From positions 112,858 to 176,857 of the forward strand of contig CAXBKQ010000004.1 of the NCBI GenBank assembly GCA_963976435.1: DNA of 64,000 nucleotides, read 5' to 3'. Each line of letters begins with the position of its first letter. Position 1 is the stretch's first letter. This DNA comes from CAKZNE01 sp963976435. Lineage in GTDB: Bacteria > Bacteroidota > Bacteroidia > Flavobacteriales > Schleiferiaceae. The position numbers and the translations under genes were made by a program. Below the pieces are notes generated by a model that searched no databases, was not told the origin of the DNA, and saw only the letters and a list, made by a program, of their open reading frames with translations. Below are positions 43,514 to 51,732 of the stretch, piece after piece.

Positions 43514-46300
43514 TTAGATAACGATATTCACAATTTTAGAAGGAACCACAATTACTCTTTTCGGCTCTTTACCAGCAAGTTGCTCTATAACTTTTTCGAG
43601 ACTCATAATTTCTGCCTCTATTTCATCTTTGCTAAGGGACAATGGCAAATCAACCTTTAATTTCATCTTTCCATTAAAAGCAATGGGGTAAGAAAATGAA
43701 TTTTCAATTAAATATTCTTCTATGGCCTCAGGGAAATTTGCTAGGGAAACACCACCTTCATGACCTAGCATGGACCAAGTTTCTTCAGTAATATGAGGTG
43801 CAAAAGGGGATAAGGCAATGGTTAAAGGCTCCAAGATTTCTCGTTTATTACAAGACAAACTTTGAAGTTCATTAACACAAATCATGAAGGCACTTATGGA
43901 AGTGTTGAAGCTAAAATTAGCAATATCTTCATTAACCTTTTTTAATAGGGTGTGCAGAGATTTCAGCTCTTCTTTACTTGCCTTTTCCTCTGAAATTTCA
44001 AATGCATTGTTTTTTAAGAATAGCCTCCAATATTTTTTCAGAAATCCATGCACACCGCTCAATCCTGCTGTATTCCAAGGTTTGGATTGCTCAAGCGGAC
44101 CTAAAAACATTTCGTACATCCGAAGCGAGTCTGCTCCATATTCATAACAAATATCATCTGGGTTTACAACATTATACCAGCGTTTCGACATTTTCTCCAC
44201 CTCTCTAGCACAAATAAATTTGGAATCCTCCATGATAAATTCGGCATCATTTAGGTCCTGTCTCCAATTTTTAAAAGCTTCAATATCTAATTCGTCTGAG
44301 GCATTTACCATGGAAACATCAACATGGATGGCAGTGGTTTGATAATTATTCTTTAATCCCTTGGAAACAAATTTATTTTGACCATTTATTCGGTAGGCGA
44401 TGGCAGAAGTACCCAAAATCATTCCTTGGTTAATCAATTTTTGGAAAGGTTCCTCTTTATTGATATAGCCGATGTCTTTTAGAAATTTATTCCAAAACCT
44501 TGAATAAAGGAGATGTCCTGTAGCATGTTCACTTCCTCCTATATATAGATCTACATTTCCCCAATATTCTAGATTTTTGGGATCTGCAATTTGTTCATTG
44601 TTTTTAGGGTCTGTATACCTTAAAAAATACCAGCTACTACCTGCCCAACCTGGCATGGTTGTCAATTCTAAATCATAGCCTTCACTTCCTATCTCTCCCG
44701 TTTCTGGATTGTATTTCCAGGATTTTGATCTCGCCAATGGAGGCTCGCCATCTGGGGTTGGCTTATAAGCATCAACTTCAGGGAGTTCAAGTGGAAGATG
44801 CTCCACTTTTACGGTATGGGCTATGCCCTCTTTATAATAAATTGGAATGGGTTCTCCCCAATATCGCTGTCTTCCAAAAATAGCATCCCTCAATCGAAAG
44901 TTTACCTTTCCCTTTCCAATACCCATTGCTTCAATTTGCGAAATGGCTTTTGAAATCGCTTCCTTTACCTCCAATCCATTTAAAAAGTCAGAATTGATAA
45001 TAATTCCTTCTTTGGCTTCATGAGCCTCTTTGGAAATATTCCCTCCTGCAACAACTTGTGGTTTTTCAATATCGAAATGATTAGCAAAAGACCAATCACG
45101 GCTATCGTGTGCGGGAACTGCCATTACAGCGCCAGTACCATAAGTAGCAAGAACATAATCGCCAATCCAAATTGGGATTTCCTTTTTTGTAAATGGATGA
45201 ATGGCATAGGCACCAGTAAACTGACCTGAAACCGTTTTTACATCAGCCATTCTATCTCTTTCAGATTTTTTTGCAGCCTCTATCCTATATTGTTCAATGG
45301 ACTCTTTAAAGGTGTCCTGTACAACAAGGTCCACTAGGGGATTTTCTGGGGCCAAAACCATAAAGCTCACTCCAAAAATAGTATCTGGTCTGGTGGTGAA
45401 AACTTCTATTTTTTCTTCAGAATTTTTAACTTGAAACTCAAGGCTTGCTCCTTCAGATCTACCTATCCAATTTCTTTGACTTTCCTTAAGAGGCTCAGGC
45501 CAATCAATTGATTCAAGGCCATCTAATAATCTTTGAGCATAGGAGGAAATTCTCATGCTCCATTGCATCATTTCCTTTTGAACAACTGGATATCCGCCTC
45601 TTTCACTTTTCCCGTCTTTAACCTCATCATTTGCCAATACAGTTCCAAGTTCTGGACACCAATTTACTGTAGATTTACTTCGGTAAGAAAGTCTGTAATT
45701 CAATAAAAGCTCTTGCTTCTTTGAAGATGAAAAACCACGCCATTCCTCGGCATTAAAATTCAATTCACCACTGGCATCAGCCTCAAGCTCATTAGTTCCA
45801 TGTTTTTCAAAATGAGAAATAAGATTTTGAATATTTTCGGCCTTATTTGTTTTTAAATTATACCAGCTATTAAACAATTGGATAAATATCCATTGCGTCC
45901 ATTTATAATAATCAGAATTTGAAGTTCTCAGTTCTTTTGACCAATCGAATGAAAAACCAATTTTATCCAACTGCTCCCTGTATCTATTGATATTTACCTG
46001 AGTTGTTTTGGCTGGATGTTGACCAGTTTGAATAGCATATTGCTCTGCTGGCAGGCCAAAAGAATCATAGCCCATTGGATGCAGAACATTAAAACCTTTT
46101 TGTCTTTTAAATCTCGAAACAATATCAGAGGCAATATATCCCAATGGATGGCCTACATGAAGCCCAGCACCAGATGGGTAAGGAAACATGTCCAAAACAT
46201 AGTATTTGGGTTTGGCCTCATCTAATACAACCCTAAAGCTTTCATTTTCAGACCAATACTTTTGCCACCTTTGCTCTATTTCACGAAATTTATAATCCAT
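43514..46300 (-). CDS. leuS: Leucyl-tRNA synthetase
   Basis: The enzyme has 928 residues from ATG 46300 (MDYKFREIEQRWQKYW). A TTG 12 bp upstream is part of a promoter box and is rejected. Class I motifs are present: HIGH as HVGHPLGYIASDI, and KMSKS as EKMSKRWYNVVNPDD, with Arg in place of the last Ser. The CP1 editing domain is present (EVFTTRPDTIFGVSFMVLAPE, TYGTGAVMAVPAHDSRD). It attaches leucine to tRNA-Leu. An insert around residues 160-215 (QNLISHFEKHGTNELEADAS) looks like the extension seen in other Bacteroidota LeuRS. Complete at both ends. Confidence 0.98.
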   Translation of the reverse strand: MDYKFREIEQRWQKYWSENESFRVVLDEAKPKYYVLDMFPYPSGAGLHVGHPLGYIASDIVSRFKRQKGFNVLHPMGYDSFGLPAEQYAIQTGQHPAKTTQVNINRYREQLDKIGFSFDWSKELRTSNSDYYKWTQWIFIQLFNSWYNLKTNKAENIQNLISHFEKHGTNELEADASGELNFNAEEWRGFSSSKKQELLLNYRLSYRSKSTVNWCPELGTVLANDEVKDGKSERGGYPVVQKEMMQWSMRISSYAQRLLDGLESIDWPEPLKESQRNWIGRSEGASLEFQVKNSEEKIEVFTTRPDTIFGVSFMVLAPENPLVDLVVQDTFKESIEQYRIEAAKKSERDRMADVKTVSGQFTGAYAIHPFTKKEIPIWIGDYVLATYGTGAVMAVPAHDSRDWSFANHFDIEKPQVVAGGNISKEAHEAKEGIIINSDFLNGLEVKEAISKAISQIEAMGIGKGKVNFRLRDAIFGRQRYWGEPIPIYYKEGIAHTVKVEHLPLELPEVDAYKPTPDGEPPLARSKSWKYNPETGEIGSEGYDLELTTMPGWAGSSWYFLRYTDPKNNEQIADPKNLEYWGNVDLYIGGSEHATGHLLYSRFWNKFLKDIGYINKEEPFQKLINQGMILGTSAIAYRINGQNKFVSKGLKNNYQTTAIHVDVSMVNASDELDIEAFKNWRQDLNDAEFIMEDSKFICAREVEKMSKRWYNVVNPDDICYEYGADSLRMYEMFLGPLEQSKPWNTAGLSGVHGFLKKYWRLFLKNNAFEISEEKASKEELKSLHTLLKKVNEDIANFSFNTSISAFMICVNELQSLSCNKREILEPLTIALSPFAPHITEETWSMLGHEGGVSLANFPEAIEEYLIENSFSYPIAFNGKMKLKVDLPLSLSKDEIEAEIMSLEKVIEQLAGKEPKRVIVVPSKIVNIVI

Positions 46301-46309
46301 GGGAAATTT

Positions 46310-46317
46310 CAAATTTA
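46310..46317 (-). promoter_or_regulatory. -7 promoter box (TAAATTTG) for leuS
   Basis: On the minus strand TAAATTTG matches TAnnTTTG and ends 9 bp before ATG 46300, predicting a nearly leaderless leuS mRNA. Confidence 0.6.
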
Positions 46318-46478
46318 TAAGGCCACAAACTTAATACATACAGGCAGTTAAGGGTAACAATGAAATAATATTTTGCAAAAAAAATGTAATTCAAAATTTC
46401 CTACCTTTATTCCCTTAAATATATTTAATACACCATTGTTTAAATTGCAATGGAAACAAGCACTAACAACAATTCACC

Positions 46479-48113
46479 ATGAGAAACACCAAAATTTCAA
46501 TTTTTGTTTTGATGGCCATTGCAGTACTATCCTGCACCTCGCCAACAAAAGATTTCGATGTTCACATCAGCCCTACCTTTTACAAATACGTAATTGAGGT
46601 TGAACTGTTTGACATCGTTAATCCAGACGCCCAATTTTCTGAGAAACCAAGCATAGAAATTTCAGGAGCAGATGCCGCTGGAATTTACAATATTGATGGT
46701 ACTAAAAATTTCGAAGTAAATTTTGGATCCCTTCAGTTAATCGTAGCAAGAAGTCTAGAACCCATTGCGGGAGATCCTGTAGATTTCCAAGTAAAATTCA
46801 GCTCCAATAGCTATCAGGAGGTTACCTTGCCAATTTCCATAGGCGAAGAAGATTATTTCCTGAAATATGATTTGGGAATGTTGAATCCAAACAACCTTCC
46901 TACTGGAATTACCACTTCTTCTAAAAGTGGATCGGTTGGCACTAATGGACAGCTTAGCCAACCTGTTGTGATAACAGCTGGATCCAATGATAGCCTATCA
47001 AAAGTTAAATTAACCGTACCTAACACCATTACTTTTCAGGACGCAAACGGGAATGCCGTTACTGGGAGTCAATTGGATGTTAATATATTGAGTCTTTCAG
47101 ACACCTCAAGTGCTGCACAGCAAGCCCTGCCCAATGGCGGTGGTATCATCCAACAAGTGGTTATCAATGGAGTTTCAAGTAGCCAAATTTTGCCACCTTC
47201 TTCAACTTTTAAGGTTGATATGTCTTTAGGAGGAACTTCTGTTAAAAAATTTAGTGGAGATGGAATCACCATGAAGATTGATGTTCCGAGTATTATGTAT
47301 AATGAAGAGGCCGGTAGAAATTACCAGGCTGGAGATTCTATTTCATTATTAAGCAATAGTGATGGCGCAAGCAATTGGGAGCCAGATGGAACTTTTTTGG
47401 TGAAAGACGATGGCCAGGGAAAATTATATGTAGATGCCAAAGTTCGTCACCTAAGTTGGAAAAGATTGTTTAGACGCTTTAGAATACCAACAACTACTTC
47501 AAGAATAAGAGTGAATGCCTCTTTACCATCAGGAACAAACAATTCTGTTTCAGGGGATATTGAGCTGAAAATAAATATGGATTTTGGATTACTTTCCTTG
47601 CCTATAAAAAAGATTAAGCTTCCAAGGACTTTAACCACTTCCCCACAAGAAATTTACAGCACTCTTGTTACATACCCATCAGGAACGAATCCAAATTTCC
47701 CAGCATTGGTAGGAAACCGTGGAGTAATTAAAGAGCCACTGTTTAATTTTGCCTATAGCCAACCAAATAGTTTTACTACCGATATTATTGCTACGCCAAC
47801 TGGATCTGGAGTAAGTGTTAGTTTTAGTCTATACTGCGCAGGTGATAATACTGTAATTAACCCACCTGCCGGTGTGAAAATGTATTACAGGCTGAATGGA
47901 GGTACAAATACGAATTACCACCATTTATACACTTTTACACAAGCCAATATTGGGATTAATACTGGAAGAATTTACCAGTTGGACGACAATGTTCGTTATG
48001 ACTTCAGAGCCTTGTTTGGCGAAGAGCAAATTGATACGAATAATGTATTGATTGAAGACGGAAAGCATTATCAGGTAATATTACCTCAAGCTGCTTGTAA
48101 CGAATTATTTTAA
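46479..48113 (+). CDS. Large lipoprotein, unknown family
   Basis: The 544-residue protein has lipobox AVLSC (Cys 19). The body is beta-rich and Ser/Thr/Gly/Asn-rich (VGTNGQLSQPVVITAGSNDSLSKVKLTVP, FKVDMSLGGTSVKKFSGDGITMKIDVPSI), like long amphipathic strands of a surface beta-solenoid or barrel-like assembly. No named domain is recognised and no T9SS signal is present. It precedes an outer-membrane barrel gene by 18 bp, so the two probably form an operon and may interact at the outer membrane. Confidence 0.8.
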   Translation: MRNTKISIFVLMAIAVLSCTSPTKDFDVHISPTFYKYVIEVELFDIVNPDAQFSEKPSIEISGADAAGIYNIDGTKNFEVNFGSLQLIVARSLEPIAGDPVDFQVKFSSNSYQEVTLPISIGEEDYFLKYDLGMLNPNNLPTGITTSSKSGSVGTNGQLSQPVVITAGSNDSLSKVKLTVPNTITFQDANGNAVTGSQLDVNILSLSDTSSAAQQALPNGGGIIQQVVINGVSSSQILPPSSTFKVDMSLGGTSVKKFSGDGITMKIDVPSIMYNEEAGRNYQAGDSISLLSNSDGASNWEPDGTFLVKDDGQGKLYVDAKVRHLSWKRLFRRFRIPTTTSRIRVNASLPSGTNNSVSGDIELKINMDFGLLSLPIKKIKLPRTLTTSPQEIYSTLVTYPSGTNPNFPALVGNRGVIKEPLFNFAYSQPNSFTTDIIATPTGSGVSVSFSLYCAGDNTVINPPAGVKMYYRLNGGTNTNYHHLYTFTQANIGINTGRIYQLDDNVRYDFRALFGEEQIDTNNVLIEDGKHYQVILPQAACNELF

Positions 48114-48131
48114 TCTCAAAAACCAAATATT

Positions 48132-48950
48132 ATGAATAGTAAAAAAACAATTCTATCTCTGCTTATGCTTTTGGTTTTTGGATTTGGAGCTCAAGCCCAA
48201 CTTTTTAAAACCAAAGCTCAAAAGGCAGCCGAAAAAACAGAGGAAGTAAAGGAAGATGCAAATGAAGAGGCTAAGGAAGCTGTTGCTGAAGCCGATACCA
48301 CCGATAAAACCAAACCTACTAAGGAGCAAATTAAAGCCAATCACTTCCTCGGTTATGACGGCCGTGGTGCGCTAGCTATTAATTTGAGTACTGTTGGTTT
48401 TGGTATCGAATACGCCCACAATATCAACAAACATCTAAATGCGCGACTGAGGTTAAATTTATTGCAAATATCAAATCTCGAACAAGCTATGGAGCTTGGT
48501 GGCGCACCAACTTTTATAACTGCAAATGTTGATATTTTTAATACTGATTTACTTCTGGAATACCTGCCTTTTTCCAATAAAAACTTCAAATTAGTTGTTG
48601 GAGGATCTTTCATATCTTCTGGAAAGGCAGATATTAATATTGCCTATAATGAAGCTATAAAATATGGGGATATTGTTATTGAACCAGAAGATATTGGGGA
48701 CATGACCATTGGAGTAGATTATGCCGGTTTCGCACCCTATATGGGTCTTGGTTGGGGAAGAGCTGTTCCAAGAAAAAACGTAGGATTTGGAATTGAAATT
48801 GGAACCTATTATGTAGGCTCTCCTGATGTGAGCCTTGCCGCAACAAACATGCTTGCCGACACCTCTCAGGAAGAGGGACAGTTGCAAGAAAATATGAACG
48901 ACTATAAGTGGTTTCCATTTTTAAATCTACGTTTAGCCTTTAGATTGTAG
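48132..48950 (+). CDS. Outer-membrane beta-barrel with charged N-terminal periplasmic segment
   Basis: The 272-residue protein has a signal peptide (~1-22, GFGAQAQ). A highly charged Ala/Glu/Lys helix follows (~27-70, AQKAAEKTEEVKEDANEEAK), then a beta-barrel (~80-272) beginning GALAINLSTVGFGIEYAHNINKHLNARLRL and ending KWFPFLNLRLAFRL. The charged helix could span the periplasm or bind peptidoglycan; no OmpA motif is seen. It is followed by a strong terminator 19 bp after the stop. Confidence 0.83.
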   Translation: MNSKKTILSLLMLLVFGFGAQAQLFKTKAQKAAEKTEEVKEDANEEAKEAVAEADTTDKTKPTKEQIKANHFLGYDGRGALAINLSTVGFGIEYAHNINKHLNARLRLNLLQISNLEQAMELGGAPTFITANVDIFNTDLLLEYLPFSNKNFKLVVGGSFISSGKADINIAYNEAIKYGDIVIEPEDIGDMTIGVDYAGFAPYMGLGWGRAVPRKNVGFGIEIGTYYVGSPDVSLAATNMLADTSQEEGQLQENMNDYKWFPFLNLRLAFRL

Positions 48951-48969
48951 ATATTTTTTAAATGAAATT

Positions 48970-48997
48970 AAAGAGAGCTTCGGCTCTCTTTTTTTTT
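48970..48997 (+). terminator. Rho-independent terminator with UUCG tetraloop
   Basis: A 9-bp stem (AAAGAGAGC / GCTCTCTTT) is closed by a C(TTCG)G tetraloop and followed by a long T run. Confidence 0.93.
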
Positions 48998-49102
48998 GCT
49001 TAAAACCTTGGTTTAAAGTTCTTTTTGCCAGCCTTTCAAAATTTAAAAATCAAGCCCTGCTGGGCATTTATGGAGGTGAAATTAGAATTGCGAATCGGGA
49101 AT

Positions 49103-49130
49103 CCTCAGTAAATAAATTTATTTATTGAGG
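49103..49130 (-). repeat. Inverted repeat overlapping the receptor stop codon
   Basis: CCTCAGTAAATAAA is followed at once by TTTATTTATTGAGG, a 14-bp inverted repeat with one G-T position and no spacer. It covers the stop codon of the TonB receptor gene. There is no T run, so a classical terminator is unlikely; mRNA 3'-end protection is one option. Confidence 0.6.
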
Positions 49131-51415
49131 ATAGTATAGCGAAAACCCAAAAAACCTCTTATTCCTTGGTTTGGAGCATATACATAAGTAGGATCAAAAC
49201 TCAAGGCATTGGGATTGGAAGCTGTAGCAATTACAGAACCCTCAGAATCAAACTCTACCTCCTTATCAAATGGATCAAAAGACCTAGCTATACTATTTGC
49301 TGGAGGTGTGAAATTTAGAAAATTTTTAATCCCAGCATAAATTTCCCATCTCTTAGCTATCCCCTTTGTAAATTGAATGTTTTGCAGGCTATATGTTTTG
49401 GAATAAGCATCCCGATTATCCAATTCTCCAAGCAATGGAAGCCTCATAGGCCCATATATATTTCCCGTATAGTCCACTTTTAAACCAATGTTCTTAAAAG
49501 AATATGATAAACTCCAAACAGCACTAAATCGCTCTGTTAGTATTTGTCTATAACTTTTCTGACCATCATTTACCGAAACATCCATAAGCGTTGCTCCAGC
49601 CAAAAGTTTTAAGCCACTAGACCAAAGCAAATCAATATTCAAGGATATTCCTTTGGAAACTGCCGAACCCTTTAAATTGGAATAAATAATTTTATTGGGA
49701 TCGGTTTCATAATCTGGAAGAATGGAATTGCTAAAAAAGGTATAAAATGTGGAGGCATCGGTGCTGATGTAGAATCCAGCTGAAGAATATATTCTCTGCA
49801 CCCAATTAATATTGGCATTCCAGGATGTTTCGGGCTTTAATTCTTCAGAAAAAACAACATCCCTTGCACCAGTAAGAGCGGCGTGATCTTCTGTAAAAAT
49901 ATTGGCAACCCTAAAGCCATTACCAAGGCTTAGTCTTACTACAGAATTATTCTCATCGGAATTCCACTTATAATTTAGCCTTGGAGAAACTATATTCCCA
50001 TGTAGGCTATTATAGTCCCACCTTAAGCCCATTAATAATTTGTTATTTGAGTTGAAAACCAATTCGTCTTGAACAAAAAATCCTGGTAAATGACTTACAG
50101 ATGCTTGGTTTGCCTGATTTGAGATTGATGTTGCCGAGGTATTGTCGTCGTAATAAGTATAGCGATAGCCAGCTCCAAAAAGCAAATTGTGATTTCTCCA
50201 AGTATTAGTCCAGGTAATTTGCCCAAAACCAATATACTGATCAGCTATAAAAATAGTTTGACCATATACCGAATTCTGATTATGACCATTTGCGCTATAT
50301 TGAAAATTCACATTGTTTAGAAAGGGTAGTTCATAAAGCCCAAAAAGTTCCCATCTATTGGTATAAATACTTTCCCCATAAACCTCATCACTTGCCCTAT
50401 AATTCTCATTCCAATTCATTTCACCTCCCCATCTATCTTCATAAACATAGCGAAAGGCTAGATTACTTTGTTTGTTATCCTTTCTCTTAAACTTAAATTT
50501 ATTGAAAAGGGAAAATCGGTTTTGGAGGGTCACATCCGTAAATCCGTCCTCATTTTTATCTAGTGGGTTTTGATAATTAAAATAGTTGGCTCCAAACAGG
50601 CCTTGAACTTTATCATTTATCGAATAGGAAACTCCAATATCTGAGTTTATTTCGCCCCAATCTGTAGAGAAAATATCCAAAGAAAATAAGGGACTTGATT
50701 CCGGACTTTTAGTAATAATATTAATTAATCCCCCAACAGCTTCTGAGCCATATAATGTGGAGGCCGGACCCTTAACGATTTCTACTCTGTCTATTAAAAA
50801 TTGAGGTATTCCTGTTAATCCATAAACCGTAGACAAACCGCTAACGATAGGCATTCCGTCTATTAAAATCATGGTATAAGGACCTTCCAATCCATTAATA
50901 TGAATATCTCCAGTATTGCAAACATTACAGTTTAACTGAGGTCTAACACCATTTACATTTTGTAGACATTCAAAAATTGATGGTGCAGGATTGGCCTGAA
51001 AATATTTAGCAGAATAAACTTCAACTGGTACTGGGCTATCTAATTTTGACAATTCCTTCATGGTTCCGGAAACAACAACCTCATTCAAAGAGTTGAGGGA
51101 TTCTTCAAGAGTAATTTCAACATAGGTTTCCGTTCTTACCCCTCTTATTTCAACCATCATCTTGGTTTTCACAAAACCCATGGAAGAGGCAATAAGCTCA
51201 TAGGTTCCAGGAGTCAAATTGCTAATTCTAAAAAAACCTAGACTATCTGTACTAGTGCCTAAAGGTGACTCTGAAATGGAAATATTCACAAACTCTAAGG
51301 GTTCGGCATTTCTTGTTAGTACCCTTCCCTTTAAAGAATTTTGGGCGAAAACGGTATTGAATACTAAACAGTTTACTGCGAAAAATATCCAAAAATCTAT
51401 TCGCTTTAGACTCAT
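49118..51415 (-). CDS. TonB-dependent receptor, likely metal/siderophore or heme related
   Basis: The 765-residue protein has a signal peptide (~1-25, FNTVFAQ). A carboxypeptidase-regulatory-like domain (~28-112) precedes the plug (~120-235: CNVCNTGDIHINGLEGPYTM, ILIDGMPIVSGLSTVYGL, RVEIVKGPASTLYGSEAVGGLINIIT) and a barrel ending RGFLGFRYTILNK. The paired Cys in the plug loop and the SGLSTVYGL segment are typical of a recognisable receptor subgroup near iron and cofactor genes. The promoter contains a perfect palindrome in its spacer, implying control by a dimeric repressor. It is divergent from the ankyrin-DUF2271-PepSY reductase set. Confidence 0.94.
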   Translation of the reverse strand: MSLKRIDFWIFFAVNCLVFNTVFAQNSLKGRVLTRNAEPLEFVNISISESPLGTSTDSLGFFRISNLTPGTYELIASSMGFVKTKMMVEIRGVRTETYVEITLEESLNSLNEVVVSGTMKELSKLDSPVPVEVYSAKYFQANPAPSIFECLQNVNGVRPQLNCNVCNTGDIHINGLEGPYTMILIDGMPIVSGLSTVYGLTGIPQFLIDRVEIVKGPASTLYGSEAVGGLINIITKSPESSPLFSLDIFSTDWGEINSDIGVSYSINDKVQGLFGANYFNYQNPLDKNEDGFTDVTLQNRFSLFNKFKFKRKDNKQSNLAFRYVYEDRWGGEMNWNENYRASDEVYGESIYTNRWELFGLYELPFLNNVNFQYSANGHNQNSVYGQTIFIADQYIGFGQITWTNTWRNHNLLFGAGYRYTYYDDNTSATSISNQANQASVSHLPGFFVQDELVFNSNNKLLMGLRWDYNSLHGNIVSPRLNYKWNSDENNSVVRLSLGNGFRVANIFTEDHAALTGARDVVFSEELKPETSWNANINWVQRIYSSAGFYISTDASTFYTFFSNSILPDYETDPNKIIYSNLKGSAVSKGISLNIDLLWSSGLKLLAGATLMDVSVNDGQKSYRQILTERFSAVWSLSYSFKNIGLKVDYTGNIYGPMRLPLLGELDNRDAYSKTYSLQNIQFTKGIAKRWEIYAGIKNFLNFTPPANSIARSFDPFDKEVEFDSEGSVIATASNPNALSFDPTYVYAPNQGIRGFLGFRYTILNK

Positions 51416-51436
51416 AAATCAATTTTTTTACATCTG

Positions 51437-51467
51437 CAAAAATAAAAAGTTAGATTAATCTAACAAA
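51437..51467 (-). promoter_or_regulatory. Promoter of the TonB receptor: -33 TTTG (51464-51467), -7 TATTTTTG (51437-51444)
   Basis: Read on the minus strand, the -33 TTG and TATTTTTG are 19 bp apart, ideal for Bacteroidota sigma-A. The -7 box lies 21 bp before ATG 51415. The spacer is filled by a 16-bp palindrome. Confidence 0.75.
51449..51464. promoter_or_regulatory. Candidate repressor operator: perfect 16-bp palindrome
   Basis: GTTAGATTAATCTAAC is a perfect inverted repeat placed between the -33 and -7 elements of the receptor promoter. Its TTAG(6 nt)CTAA half-sites resemble DtxR/IdeR/MntR-type operators (TTAGG..CCTAA-like). The identity of the regulator is inference. Confidence 0.65.
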
Positions 51468-51683
51468 TAGTTTGAGGTCTTTTTATTTCAAAGAGCCATT
51501 TTAGTTTGAATAGCCAAAATATCAATCCTGGTTTTTACTTTTAATTAATTGAACCACAGACATCATTCTTAATAATAAGCCATCAACAAAATGAAAAAAT
51601 CAATCTCAGCTTTAGCGCAGTTCTTCTTAAATATTAATTGATTTTTTTTTGTCAAAAGACTTTTCCAAACCATAGGCAAATTG

Positions 51684-51691
51684 TAGATTTG
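51684..51691 (+). promoter_or_regulatory. -7 promoter box (TAGATTTG) for the ankyrin-DUF2271-PepSY operon
   Basis: TAGATTTG matches TAnnTTTG, 41 bp before ATG 51733. No well-spaced -33 was found. Confidence 0.5.
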
Positions 51692-51732
51692 CCCTTTATT
51701 TTAATTCAGTCTAAATAAAAAGGAATTAAGGC

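Larger units (their letters stand above)
51416..51732. other. Divergent regulatory region between a TonB receptor and the ankyrin/PepSY operon
   Basis: This 317-bp stretch has no gene. It contains the receptor promoter with its palindrome near one end and a TAGATTTG box for the ankyrin gene near the other. The AT-rich centre (51480-51660) shows no further clear element. Confidence 0.7.

Noticed and set aside
43514..46300. KMSKR instead of KMSKS in leucyl-tRNA synthetase as a possible defect
   Set aside because: This variant occurs, as far as I recall, in other Bacteroidota LeuRS, and the rest of the enzyme is intact.
46415..46428. TTAAATATATTTAA palindrome upstream of the large lipoprotein gene
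   Set aside because: Perfect but made only of A and T in an AT-rich gap, so it carries little information.
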